From Monosporascus cannonballus (Eukaryota > Ascomycota > Sordariomycetes > Xylariales), in contig QJNS01000002.1 in NCBI GenBank assembly GCA_004154925.1, positions 1-64,000 of the forward strand: a stretch of 64,000 nucleotides of DNA. The letters are read 5' to 3'. Positions 1 to 12,100 of the stretch are shown here, in pieces. Numbering within the stretch: position 1 is the first letter of the stretch; every line of letters begins with the position of its first letter. The position numbers and the translations under genes are program-made. Under the pieces are notes generated by a model. The model ran no database searches. It was not told the origin of the DNA and saw only the letters and a program-made list of their open reading frames with translations.

Positions 1-418
1 GGGGAGGGGTTGCTTACTGATTAGGGAATGTGCCTGGGTCACGAACTGGGGTGCATAGGTATGCATGGTAGTCAAGTGGCACCAGGCCAAGCAAGCCTTG
101 AAGCATATAACAAATTAAACTGCCCTCCCGTTCCTGGAATCCCCAATGATGTTTAAGCAGGTCAGGCCAAATCTTCACGGAGTGGCCGGCCATCCAACCC
201 CCCCGGCCAGTTATTCTGATCACGTCGAATCGTTAATTAACCGGAGCTAAACGCTATTTGGCAACTCCACCATGGATCCTCATTTCCCCCATACTGACTA
301 AATACATGACGGAGCAGGGCTAGTACGACTCTTATAACATTACCAAAAACACCACTATAATATCATGGCCATATAGCTGAATAAAGGGCCTCTCGCCGGG
401 CCCCCAAACCCCCGGGGA

Positions 419-474
419 CCTAACCTTAACTTTAGTCATAACCTTAACCCTAATTATTAACCTTAACCCTAACT
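419..474. repeat. telomere-like CCCTAA-containing short repeat
   Basis: Two copies of CCTTAACCCTAA start at 442 and 461, 19 bases apart, and a more degenerate copy (TAACCTTAACTTTA) lies at 421-434. The hexamer CCCTAA is the fungal telomere unit, but here it occurs only once per 19-base unit. The array is therefore degenerate and interstitial, not a telomere tract. It could equally be a small AT-biased tandem repeat. Confidence 0.45.
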
Positions 475-1624
475 AGAACAACAACCGGTAAATAGTTATA
501 ATAATATTGGATGTTAAAACCTAAAGTACCACCCTTACTTGCCAAGTGCGATTGATTTTTGGCGGCGCGCGTGATTACCGGTGGGGTTGCCAGAGAGCGT
601 TTAGCTCCGGTCAATTAACAATTCGACATGGCCAGAATAACTGGCCCGCAACCCACAGGACCAGCCCTGATGAGAGCAAATGGCACATACCACCAGCCTG
701 GAAATTAATTGGACGATCCGGTAACGTTCCTGGCTATGTAGGTAGTCCCTACCTAGTATCTACAACTACCCCAACCTATATCGGCACTTGTATGCCAATA
801 CAGATGATACACACGATATACCCACAGCGCAGTTTGATAGTAAGGGATGCTCCGCGGACTCCTTACCTGTTAATGACTTTTCCCGAAGGCGACGATGATG
901 CAAAGGGACATCCTATGGAATATAGATTATGTGCACATAACTTCAATGCCAATATGCCATAAAGAGGTTTAAGTAGGTAGGTTGGAACGGTGATATCGCA
1001 CCCGGTTCGTTCGCTCTTCTGGTTCGCCATCGCAGTTGGCCACTAGTTTAGCGGCGCTGCCCTTCCCGGATGAACGCCCGTTTTGAGCCTGGGGAACGCC
1101 ATCGTTAGTTCCGATTCGCTGGAGAACCCGTTTCTGTACTCGAGTAGTGTGCGTTCCTGTACGACCCTCCATTGCCGGATGGGCAACTTCCAATGTTGTT
1201 AGCAAATCATCAACTGGATCATATGGGAGGCAATTTTGACCTTTGGTTATGATTATCGCCTTAGCTCCTCGCAGGCATGAGGTACGTGATACTGGGCATT
1301 GCCCCGTATCGTCTTGAAAGTATGTTCAGATTCGATTTCCTATTGCTTCTCTTTGGATTGCATGGAAGTTATGGCTACGTACGTAAAGTTGCCAATATGC
1401 TTATAAGCGTTGCCACCGGGGCTGTCAACATCTCACATGTAAGCAAACAATGGCGGCTAACACTTCCCTTGAGTTCTACCCTGCCATACATAGTAAAAAC
1501 AATTGAGATTTGTTATTTCTAGAGTGCCCTCTTAACCCCTACCAGCTATCCGACCAGCCCATGGACAAAAAAAATTTCACATCCTCTACTGCTCCAGAAC
1601 AGCCTATTCTGACGCAACTATTTA

Positions 1625-1800
1625 CACAAATTATGAAATATCAGCCAAAATGTTTAAGAAAAAAGATATTAATATTACTAACTTGCTTATTTATTAACCT
1701 ATTATGTAATATATATTCTTAAGTCGAGTAACATACAATAGCTTATCCATTAATATCATTTTGCAGCGGTTTAACGACATAGGAGTAAAATGTGACAATT
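1625..1800 (+). repeat. diverged dispersed repeat, copy 1
   Basis: This AT-rich block aligns over its whole length, with small gaps, to 50245-50420. Shared blocks in order are AAAATGTTTA, ACTTGCTTATT, GCTTATC followed by ATTTTGC, and a final TGTGAC. I judge similarity at roughly two thirds by eye. No coding potential or clear terminal repeats are visible, so it may be an old LTR or MITE fragment. Confidence 0.5.
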
Positions 1801-1946
1801 TTTTTGTCCACGACGTGCCGACCTATAAGTTAGCCACCCACTTCACGCCCCACTGAAGATTCGAGACATCCTGTCACGGCGCTGTACGTCTCTTGGGTTT
1901 TTGGAAGATATTCTGTTGTTGCACGAGGAAGAAAGAAGAGAGCTAT

Positions 1947-2012
1947 CTAGCAAGCGCTACGCGCTTGCGTATATATAGCGAAACGGCGGCTCAAATAAGC
2001 CGCTTTGCTAGT
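1947..2012 (+). repeat. tandem hairpins ending in CTAG-T (Helitron-like 3' terminus candidate)
   Basis: A perfect 8-bp stem with a 3-nt loop lies at 1950-1968 (GCAAGCGC, loop TAC, GCGCTTGC). A second hairpin lies at 1986-2003 (GCGGCT, 6-nt loop, AGCCGC), followed after four bases by CTAG (2008-2011) and then T. A GC-rich hairpin a few bases before CTRR, with insertion before T, is the known 3'-end structure of Helitron rolling-circle transposons. No Rep/helicase coding sequence is visible and I could not place a 5' TC end. The first LTR of island A begins only eight bases further on, at 2020. Confidence 0.35.
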
Positions 2013-2019
2013 GCCGTAA

Positions 2020-2338
2020 TGTTATGACCCAACTGCTTGGCACGACCAGAAACAGTCAGAAAAGAGTGGGGACGCTTCAAGTCACCAGATTGCGAGAATT
2101 GCTGGCGAGTCCAGCGAATCTTAAAATTAATAAAAATTACGTCCGAATATAAGACGTTTATTATTCCTATAATTTAAATAATATTAATTTGTAGTAAAAT
2201 ATTATTGTTTAAGATATTTTTAATATTACAAAACGTAATACGTTATTATATTTATTATTTAATTTCTTATAATATTCTTTTTAATATAAATCTATACGAT
2301 TACAGATTAATAATTAATTAAATTTTTTAGGCGTTATA
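2020..2338 (+). repeat. Gypsy family-1 5' LTR (plus strand)
   Basis: The LTR starts with TGTTATGACC and ends with GGCGTTATA, a RIP-altered form of the GCCGTCACA end seen elsewhere. Its right part (about 2140-2338) aligns with the reverse complement of the LTR at 11720-12100 and of the solo LTR at 2472-2883. At 319 bp it is shorter than those copies (381 and 412 bp). The first 100 bases keep normal GC while the rest is AT-rich. It is followed by the conserved leader that also follows the LTR at 56281-56747. Confidence 0.7.
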
Positions 2339-5300
2339 CATTATAAATTTTTATTTAGTAATACCGTTAAATTTGATCAATATTGCCGATAATATATTTA
2401 CCAGTAAACTGCCCGAACAGCTTATTTACCAAATCTTTAATAACCCAAATATCAAAATAGAATCCGAAAAATGTGACGGCTAGGGGTTTAACCAACTATT
2501 AAACCTTAGTCGTACGGGTTTATGTTGGCAGAAGTATCGTGGGAATCTGAGCAATGGATACAGTAATCGTATCACGTCTCGTAATTCCAAGGGTGCCTTG
2601 GGTAACGACGTTGTATTGCAAGCTGAAGCTATCTAAACTATGGAAATAATGAGCGTATATATCTTATTTCGGCTCAAGTATCCTGGACTGGCTCAAAGAT
2701 GTTCAGTTAAGTTCCTTTGAGCCCCTTTAAGCTTTTCGTAGCTCAATTAGCTCAACGTCCTTGAGCCAATAGTAGCGTTTGAGCTCATTGAGCCGGTCAC
2801 GTGACTTCTTGGCGTGGGTCGGAGCTTGGTTCTCCCTGAGGGCCCGACCGTTCGTAAAGAGCCAAGACCGTTAGGTCATAACAAAAAAAAAGGAAAAATT
2901 TTGCTTTTTTCGCGAAAAAGTTTTTCGACGCCTAGATATTATAAACGAACGTATTATTTAGCTTAAGAAAAATAATGATAACCTTATAACGTCCTTTTAA
3001 GCAGTTTATAAAAAGCTTAAAGAAAAAAAAAACTTTCGAAATCGAAAAGCTTTTTCAAACGAATTAAGTTATTTAGCTGAATTTTTTGACGAAACCTTAA
3101 TTAAGTTATAATTATTTTTGATTTAATGTCGAACATATTTCGGGTATTTTCTTATTTGATTAATTATGTCTATTATACGAATAGAATTCGAAATCGAAGG
3201 ATTTATCGGAAATATAATTATTTAGTTCGAACCCGTTATAAGAAAGTACGTTATTTTATTAATGAAAAAATAAAGCTCTGAAATAATACGAATATATAAC
3301 GATTACGAATAATTTGAATAAATATTAACGAAGATTTTCGGAATAAAAAAAAAATAAAAGCCGAAATACAGATTTAGGAATTACAATAAATGTAATTAAT
3401 ATTTAGTTGTAGCAGTACGTTTTTTTAATTGGCCTTTAAATTAAATTAGAAATAAAAAATATTAATAATTAAGTCTTTTGACAGCTTAAAAAGAAAATAT
3501 AAAAAAAGTTTTCTAGATTTAATTAACCTAATTATTTATCGGATTATATCGTTATAGCAATTAAGATCGACGATCGACAATACGCCTAACGTATTAAAGG
3601 TATTAAAGAAAAAATAATAATAAACCCTAATATACGATTAATACTAACGTTTTTCGACGTAATAATATTTTTTACAACATAAAACCAGAGTATATAAAAC
3701 TAAGAATTATTTATAAAAAGGATTAAAGCTAAACCAAAAATTTGAATTATAATAAAATAGGGCATAAGGCGGTATGCTACAAAGCATTTAAGACACCCCG
3801 TTAAGATAATTAAAAACTAATATCTGAAGGATAATCTAAAAAAATCAGAAAAACGGAAGCAAATTTATTAATGTAATTCGGCCTAAATACGTATTAGGCT
3901 CTCTATAGCAAAAAATCTAATAAGGAATACGAAAAGCTAGACAGTTAGCTTAATAAATATTACGAATATAATAAGAAATATTATAAAAATAATTACGCAA
4001 ATATCGGGATTAAACTGAAGAAAATCTGTTCCGGAATCATTGATCTATACGGCAAAATATATATCATATATTGTTAACGATAAAAATATCCCGATTACGA
4101 AAAATAAAAATAATATATTTATAGACGGATTATACGTATGTGTTATAAGGGATTCGATTTTTTAAATTAAACCGGAAATAATAAAAACTATAATAAAAAA
4201 TATTGTCAAAAAGTTATTATAGATTTTTATTTTCAGTTAATCTTTGTTATAAACCCTGACAAAAGAAAGGTTATTCAGGAAAAAATACATTAGTTTATAA
4301 AAACTTTTTAGAACGATCATTAATATAATATATAATAGGATATAATCGAAACTATAAAAAAATAATATATTTAATAGAGAAAGACATTATAATAAACCTA
4401 AAAATAATTAATATAATTCGAAGAAATAGTACGCCGACAATAATAATAAATATAGCAGCTCAACGCGTTAAATATAGAAATATAAATAAAATTCGACAAA
4501 ATCGAACAAAAGTTAAAAGAAAAAAGTTATTTATAAGAAAGCCGTAAAATAACGAAACTTAAAGAAATTAAAGGGAATTTCTAAAAAAAGCTTTAAATGC
4601 GACGATAAGAACGGTTAATAATCTTATTATTTTGGATATACGAATCGGAACGTATTAATATATCGTAATAATAGATTACGAAATTCTAGGTAGGAATTAT
4701 ATTGTACCGGATATGATTAATAAGCTTAAATTACTATAAAGATATAAGTTAGAACTTTATATAACGACGAATACCGAAGGTTAGGAATCCGCTTACGATA
4801 ACGGGAAAATTATAATATATTTTTAAAATTATTATGGATACGCCAGTACGAAATCTTGATTAATAAAGAAAATAATTAGGTAAAGTTCGTCTTATATCAT
4901 ATAAACGGATAAAAAAAGAAAAAATTAAGATCTTAACATTTAATCGAAAATAACGACAAGTGCAAACATAAGAATACGACAAAAACCCTATTACTTAAAG
5001 AGATAAAATATGTAAAACAAATAAAGATTTAAAAAATATAACATATTGTTATTATTATTAAAATAAGATTAAAGTAACTAAATAACAATTTAGAATAACA
5101 ATTCCAAAAGTTAAAAAATCTGATTAATATATTACTATAATATTACAAATACGAACAGCTTTTTAAAAAGAAGATTAATACAAAATTATTAGAATATAGC
5201 GAATAAAATCATAAGATAATTTTTAAAAAAAGATTTTCGACAAAGTTTTATTTTATTTATAACCTTAACGAAAACGAATTATATATTCTTAAACAATATC

Positions 5301-5632
5301 TAAGAACTCGATTTGAAACAATAGATTCAACTTTTAAAATTACTAGTAAATTATTTAATGTTTTTCGTATTCAAGAAAAATGAAAAATTGCATTTTAGGG
5401 TTAATTATTGATAATTGAACAATATTACTGTTAAAAATTAAAAATTATTATTTTTTAATTATGAAAATAAAGGACCGATTTTACAAAGCTAAACAGTTTA
5501 CAGCATTGGATCTTAAAAATAAATATAATTTAATTAGGATTAAAAAAATACGAATAGAAAACAGCCTTTAGGACGAAATACGAGCTGTTTAAGTACTTAA
5601 TTATACTAATAGGATTTACGAACGTATTAGCA
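2339..5632 (+). mobile_element. RIP-degraded Gypsy retrotransposon, 5' half (gag, protease, start of RT), plus strand
   Basis: The sequence is collinear with the complete element at 56281-63378: leader, gag with a decayed CCHC zinc knuckle near 3740-3775 (GHKAVCY still readable), the protease region near 4620-4720, and the start of reverse transcriptase at about 5460-5632. Frames are destroyed by TAA/TAG at former Gln and Trp codons. A solo LTR (2472-2883) interrupts the gag leader. At 5632 the RT reading ends abruptly and the next bases match the integrase of an oppositely oriented copy, so RNase H, integrase and the 3' LTR of this copy are missing. Confidence 0.8.
2472..2883 (-). repeat. 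solo LTR of Gypsy family 1, minus strand, not RIP-degraded
   Basis: Read on the minus strand it begins TGTTATGACC and ends GCCGTCACA, the termini of the family. It splits the gag leader of the surrounding element: left flank ...AATCCG then As, right flank As then GGAAAAATTTTG. The element at 56281-63378 is continuous at the matching place. The flanks give a 5-bp duplication AAAAA (2467-2471 and 2884-2888), although this is homopolymeric. Its GC content is normal while its surroundings are extremely AT-rich, so it arrived after the main RIP of its host element or was too short to be mutated. The presumed internal region was lost by LTR-LTR recombination. Confidence 0.8.
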
Positions 5633-7187
5633 CGCTGGATAACTTATAATTTAAGCTAATTTATTTTATTAAACTTTGCTAAACTTTAAATGCGAATATT
5701 AATTATTTATTTAAAATAATTTCCATAAATAATCTAGATATATTGAAAATATATTTAAAGAAAATATATACTATTTATTCGGCGTTTATATCTTCGTAAT
5801 ATAATAAAAAATAAGAAAATTTTGTAAGTCGGTCGACGATTACGAAAATATTATCGTAATATATTCCCGTAATTAGATTTTCTAAAAAAGTTTAATAATA
5901 TAATTAAATATAACTTAATACCATAATTATTTTGCAATTAGTAATAACTATAACTTTTCGTATAGCTTATAGCGTTAAGCCTTTATTTTAGCGCAAATAT
6001 CGCATTACCGTATAGTTTTCTATATCGTTAATTTTATTTTAAAAAAATATATATACGTTAATTTTTTTTTTAAATTTTATAAATCCCTAAATATCCGTAT
6101 AACTAATATTTATATATTTTTCGTACTAAATCCTTCTCATATTCCTTCAAAATTTATATCTTACTTATTTTTTAATTTTTTAGAAAATTATCGTTATATT
6201 ATTAAATTTTCTAATATATATCATAAAATACTGCCCAAATTGTCGTAATCTATCGTAAACGTAAATATCCTTTTATCATAATATGAAAAATAATATAGCT
6301 AATTTTAACCAATTTCTTTTCGAAATCTAGTTATCTACTTAAAATATCTACTTTATTATTCCTTAAACCTTTCCTATAAATAATAACGAAATCGAAATTC
6401 GCCAATTTTTCCGTATATCTTAATTATCGTTTTATAAATTCCCTAATCGTAATAAATCGGGTAAAAGTTTCATAATCCGTATAAACTTTAACCTAATATA
6501 AATTTTCTTTTAAGAAATGCCTAAATTCCCGAAATACCATAATAATAACCATAAATTCTTTATTTAATATACCGTAATTAAATTCGATTGCTTTTAATTT
6601 ATACGAAAAGAATGTTATAAGGTACAATTTGCTTTAATTATTTTGTTATTCAATTACTATACCTAATACGTAATCCGAAATATCGGTTTCTAGTTCGACG
6701 TAGCGGTTTAAATCGTATATAATTAGTACTGGTTCGCTAATAATCGCATCCTTAATATTCTGAAATACTTTTTCCGTATCTAGCGTCTATTTAAATTCTT
6801 TTTTTTTTCGTAAGATTCGTTAGAGGTATAATTATTTTACTAAAATTTCGAATAAACTTCCTATAATAATTAGCAAATCCAAGAAATACTTATACCTCCT
6901 TAACTATCGTTAACGTCTACCATTCTGTAATTATAACGATTTTTTTAGGATCTATCCTAATGTATTTTAAAGTAATAATATATCCCAGATATTTCACTTT
7001 TTATTTATGGAACTAATTTCTTTTACGTTAATAAATAACCTTACGTTTTATAAAATTTAGAAAACTTTATAAACGAATCTTGCGTATATTTTTTCCGTTT
7101 TTAACAAAATAAAAATATTATTAAGATAATACATAACGAAAATATCAAAATATTTTCGTAGCACATAATTTATTATTCGTTAGAAAA

Positions 7188-7352
7188 TGTTAGGAGCTAC
7201 ATACGCAGTAGCTAAAAATATGGGCCATAACAAGTCTATTAAGAAATCTAGAGAACAACTAAGAAAATACGTAAGAGCAGCTAGCTATATATACAGGAGC
7301 CACGGGATTAACGTTACGCTAATCCCTTTATTAAGGCCTTTGACCCGTAATA
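7188..7352 (+). repeat. left 165-bp LTR of the nested element
   Basis: It starts TGTTAGGAGC and ends CCCGTAATA (RIP form of CCCGTGACA). It aligns without length change to 8528-8692. Differences are almost all C/T or G/A. An open frame starting at 7187 is a by-product of the repeat, not a gene. Confidence 0.8.
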
Positions 7353-8527
7353 TAACCTCCCTCTTTAAATTCAATCCTCGTTTTTTTCCGTTATACGGCA
7401 AATGTTTACACGTAGCACCCTTTTAAAAACCTTATTTTAAGGCGGCGATATTCGCAAATCCTAATCCGAAAAGTTTTCCGACGGTTATAGGAAAATTACG
7501 CTGCGTACTTTACGCCCATACGTCTTTGGTACGTTACGCGTTATCAGCTTTATATTTTTGTATTATTTTTCTTAAGGCTTTTCTTTTGCCAATTTTTTAA
7601 CGTTTCGTAAATATTAAACTTATTTAAGTTTTTCCAGGTTTTATCTAACGTTTTTGCAATTATTTTTTATTATTTAAATAATAACAGAATTTTTAAAGCT
7701 TTATTAACATTAATATATCGGAAAATATTTTGTTTTCTTTTCAAAATAATTTCTTTAAAAATAGCCCGTTTTGTTATACTTTAAATAATATTTTTCCGTT
7801 CGTTAATAACGTTTATATTAATAATTAACGGTTAATATACCGATCTTTACATTTTTTATAATATTATTTCCCGATTAAAAATTATTATATGCAAATACGT
7901 TAAAATAAAAATTATTAAAAATAATATTTTCGAACGATAAAAAGATTACATAAGTTTTTCCCAAATATTAAGTTATTTTTCGTAATCCAATTATTTTTTC
8001 GTTTCGACGTTAAAGCCCGAAATTAATAAAACATTTGGTTTTATCCGGTTATTTATTTTTTAATTTAATAAAAAATATTTTTAAATATAAAAACATATTT
8101 AAATACTGTTTAAATGTTACGTTAACGTAATTTAATTAAGCGTTAATTAATTTCTTATTTTTTAAGTTCTTTTTAAAAAAATAATAATATAATTTAAAAC
8201 AGTTTAAAATTCGGTTCTTTTAAGGCTTTTTATATATACGGCAAAAACGTCGATTTTTAAAATTAATAATTAAAGGTTTCTCAAATTTAAAAATATTATA
8301 TACGATTATTGCCTATTGCCTTTTTATTAAAGAATAATTTTTTATTTATTTCGAACTTTTAAGCATTATAATTTTTATGGCCTTATAATTTACAAATAAT
8401 TTGTAAAACTTAATAACGCGGTTTTTCGATATCCATAGCAAATAAATTACATATAAATAACGGGTACGTAACGTTAACATATTTTTTATAATAACGGACC
8501 GTTCTCAAAAAAGGAGATTTCTTAATA

Positions 8528-8692
8528 TATAAAGGGTTGTATACGTAATAACTAAAAATATAGGCCATAACAGGTCTATTAAGAAATCTAGGGAACAGCT
8601 AAGAAAATGCGTAGGAGCAACTAGCTATATATACAGGAGCTACGTGATTAGCGCTACGTTAATCCCTTTACTAGGGCCCTTAGCCCGTGACA
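8528..8692 (+). repeat. right 165-bp LTR of the nested element
   Basis: This is the partner of 7188-7352, ending CCCGTGACA at 8692. It starts TATAAAGGG where the left copy has TGTTAGGAG, and it keeps more G+C towards its right end. It is followed directly by the GAAAA target duplication. Confidence 0.8.
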
Positions 8693-11600
8693 GAAAATTG
8701 CTAATACGTTCGTAAATCCTATTAACGTAACCAAATACTTAAATAATTTATATTTCGTTTCAAAAGTTATTTTTTATTCGTATCTTTTCTTAATTTTAAT
8801 AAAAATTTATCCATTTTTTAAATCTAATGCTATAAACTATTTAGCTTCATAAAGTCGGTTTTTTATTTTCGTAATTAGGGGTAATAATATTTAATCCTTA
8901 ATAATAATATCGTTTAATTGTCGATAATTAACCATAAATCGTAATTTTCCGTTTTTCTTTAACATAAAGAATATTAAGTACCTTGCTAATAACTTCAAAA
9001 TTCGAATTCATCCTTTTTATAATCGATTTTCTAGGTATTCTCTGAAAGTACGTAATTCGTTTCCATTAAAATTGTAAATAAGGTAAAACTTCGTCAAAAA
9101 TCCTTTAAGGATTATTTCATAATCCTATTCGCTATATTCTAATAATTTCGTATTGAATTCCTTTTTAAAAAGCTATTTATATTTATAGTATTATGATAAC
9201 ATATTAATTAAAATTTTTGATTTTTAAAACTGTTATTATTCTAAATTATTATTGAATTACTTTAATTTTATTCTAAGAATAATAATAATACGTCGTATTT
9301 TTTTATTGCCCGTTCTTTTTTATATATTTTATCCTTTTAAGTAATAAAATTTCTGTCATATTTTTATGCTTACATTCGTCGTTATTATCGATTAAATATT
9401 AAGATTTCTATTTTTTTTTTCGTTTTTTAATAAAAAATAAAATGAACTTTATCTGGCCAATTTTACCGTTAATTAAAATTCCGTATTAACATATCTATAA
9501 TAATCCTAAAACCATATCATAATTCCCGAATAAAACGATATCAAAATTCAATATTTGGTATTATCCTTGAATAAAAATCTTGAAATAATTCATTTCGCGT
9601 ATAATTTTTTTATTATCGTAACCGAATTCCTAACTTTCGGCATTCGTTATTATATAAGGTTTTAACTTATATTTCTATAATAATTTAAAATTATTAATTA
9701 TATTTAATATAATATAATTTCTGCCCAAAATTTTATAATCTATTAATATAATATATTAATACGTTCCGATTTATATTTTTAAAATAATAAAGTTATTAAC
9801 GTTTCTTATTATTACGTTTAAAGCCTTTTTCGAAAATTCTTTTTAACCTTTTTTTATTTTATTATCTTACGGTTTTTTTACAAATAATTTTCTTTTTTTA
9901 ACTTCTATTCAAATTTATTAAGTCTTAAGTTTTTTTTGTTTATCGCGTTAAATTGTCATATTTATTATTATTACCGACGTATTATTTCTTTAAATCGTAT
10001 TAATTATTTCTAATTGTTTTACAGTTTTTTTCCTTATTAAATAAATTATTTTTTTCATATTTATAACGGCATCCCATTATACGTTATCCTGATTATCGTT
10101 TTAAAAATCTCCTATAAACTAACGTATTTTTTCTTAATATTTTTTTTCCTAAAGATCTATAATAAATACTAACTAACAATAAAAATCCGTAATAACTTTT
10201 TAATAATATTTTTTTATCGTACGCTAAATTAACTTTTTTTCTATTTAATAATTATATTATCTATAATAATAAAAAAGGTTTTCCTACGGACATTATTTTT
10301 TTTTGAACCAACTTTTTATTTTGGCCAATTATTAAACGTTTCCTAGAACTATAATTCGAAAATGTTAATACTATTATTTATCGTTTTTATTATTTCCGGT
10401 AAGGTTTGAAAAATGGAATTTTTCGTAATATATTCGGGTAATTTGTTCGTAAATATATTATTTTCATTTTTCGTAATCGGGATATTTTCGTCGTCGATAA
10501 TATATAATATACATTTTGCCGTATCGATCAAAAATTTCGAAACAAATTCTTTTTATCCAGTTTTAATATTTACTTAATTATTTTCGTAATGCTTTTTGCT
10601 ATATTTATATTATCTATTAAATTAATTTTCTAACTTTTCGTATTCCGCGTTAAATTTCTTATAGTAATAATTCTTATTAATTCTTTTATTATAAGCTTTA
10701 TACGTATTTAGCTTAAATTATATAAATAATCTTATTATTATTTCCTTAATTATTTCCAAATTATTCTTCCGATACAAATATTTAATTATCTTATTATAAC
10801 CTCTTAGGTTTCTTATATTTATAAACATTATATCCCATTTTATCATAATTAAAATGTTTAATTTAATTTTAATCTTATTTATGGATAACGCCGAATTCCA
10901 TAAATCCTAACGCCATTCCGTAAAAAATAAAAGGCGCATCTCGTTTTTTCTCTTAATTAAGCTTATTATACCATAATTATAAAACATATTATCTCTTTTT
11001 TTTCTAATATTTTTCAAACTGTTAATTATTAATCTTAATTACCTTTATAATATACCGGTTTAAAATAATTAATTATTTAACCCTAATAATCTTATTTTTA
11101 CATTATTTTTTAATCTTTTATAAAACTTATCGATAAAAATATCGGCCTTATTATTTCCTTATCCGGCCTTAATTGCAAAACTTTTAAAAGTTACAGCATA
11201 CTTAAACGTAAATCTTTTTTATCAAAATTACAGAAATTATTAAATCGTAAATCGTTTTTTATCCGGATTATCGAAATTATTACGCATTTTATTTTCGAAA
11301 TTAATGTAAAATAAAAAAATCTTATTAATAAAATCCTTTTTATCCAATTTTCCTATTTTTAAAAAATTTCTTATAATAGGTTCAAACTAATCAACTATAT
11401 CTCCCGTCAAATATACTCCTATTATTAGGACCTTATCCGCCGGATCGCTTAAATTTAAAAAATAAAAATAAATTCGCGCTTACATCAAAAAGGTTTAAGG
11501 GTTACCCTTCCCATCGTAAGGCTCCGGCTTTCTAAGCTTTATACGAGCGAAAAAAACTTAGGTAAATAACGTAACTCTAATTTATCAGATTTTTCTTTCC

Positions 11601-11719
11601 AATTCTCGAATTCGAACCTAAAGCTGCTAAATAAAGGTTTTCGACGCACTAATTAATATTTTAACAATATTAAATATTATTTAAAATTTAACGATATTAC
11701 TAAACAAAAGCTTATAACG

Positions 11720-12100
11720 TATAACGGCTATATAATTTAACCAATTATTAAACCTTAATTATACGGGTTTATATTAATAGAAATATCGTAAAAATTTAAA
11801 TAATAAATATAATAATATATTACGTCTCGTAATACTAAAAATACCTTAAATAACGAATTATTATTATAAACTAATATTATTTAAACTATGAAAATAATAA
11901 ACGTATATATCTTAATCCCTTTATTACTACTTATCTCTGCTTAACAAAATTTTATTAAACGGTTACTTAATGCTACTTAATCGTGCTTAATCGTACTTAA
12001 TTAAGACCCGCTAAGCACTAATTACGTAATACTGAACTAACGTAACTTTATGATCTTGGCTAGACCGTTTTCGCAGACCCAGCTGGCTTGGGTTGTGACA
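11720..12100 (-). repeat. Gypsy family-1 5' LTR (minus strand)
   Basis: On the minus strand the LTR begins TGTCACAACCC (12100) and ends GCCGTTATA (11720). Its inner part aligns with 2140-2338 and with the solo LTR. The two outer LTRs of the island (2020 and 12100) both present their 5' (TGT) ends outward. Their 5-bp flanks, CGTAA and TAAAG, do not match, so the block is not one simple insertion. Confidence 0.75.

Larger units (their letters stand above)
1..2019. other. gene-poor region left of the AT-rich island
   Basis: This stretch has balanced base composition and short open frames of at most about 138 codons (546-962). None shows a recognisable domain, signal peptide or plausible splice structure, so I call no gene. 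It does hold telomere-like units near 420-475, a diverged dispersed repeat near 1625-1800 and a hairpin cluster at 1947-2012, listed separately. Confidence 0.5.
7188..8692 (+). mobile_element. nested short LTR element (TRIM-like), 1505 bp
   Basis: Two direct repeats of equal length bound this insertion, at 7188-7352 and 8528-8692. It is flanked by the 5-bp duplication GAAAA (7183-7187 and 8693-8697). Removing the insert restores the RT sequence of the host Gypsy copy. A purine-rich tract (about 8507-8520) before the right repeat could be the polypurine tract and suggests plus orientation. The 1175-bp interior is too short for gag-pol and shows no recognisable RT, protease or integrase. It therefore looks like a non-autonomous terminal-repeat retrotransposon in miniature, or the deletion derivative of a larger element. 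Confidence 0.75.
5633..11719 (-). mobile_element. RIP-degraded Gypsy retrotransposon, minus strand, truncated in integrase
   Basis: Read on the minus strand from 11719 downward, the order is leader, gag (a remnant frame at 10349-10531 lies upstream of the protease), protease (near 9770), RT, RNase H (near 6690) and part of integrase (5633-5900). The RT active-site region is at about 7104-7140 and reads FVMYYLNNIFIL. The catalytic Asp pair of YLDD has become Asn-Asn, as G-to-A RIP would produce. A nested LTR element (7188-8692) splits RT. The copy stops at 5633 inside integrase, fused tail-to-tail to the plus-strand copy. Its own 5' LTR is 11720-12100; no 3' LTR is present. Confidence 0.8.

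Noticed and set aside
546..962. 138-codon open frame on the plus strand
   Set aside because: No domain, signal peptide or codon bias; length is compatible with chance in balanced-composition DNA.
7187..7426. 79-codon frame in island A
   Set aside because: Coincides with the left LTR of the nested element; its counterpart at 8528-8692 has no equivalent frame.
2020..12100. Interpretation as one intact LTR element with two LTRs
   Set aside because: The outer LTRs are in opposite orientation and the flanking 5-mers differ, so this is a chimera and not a single element.
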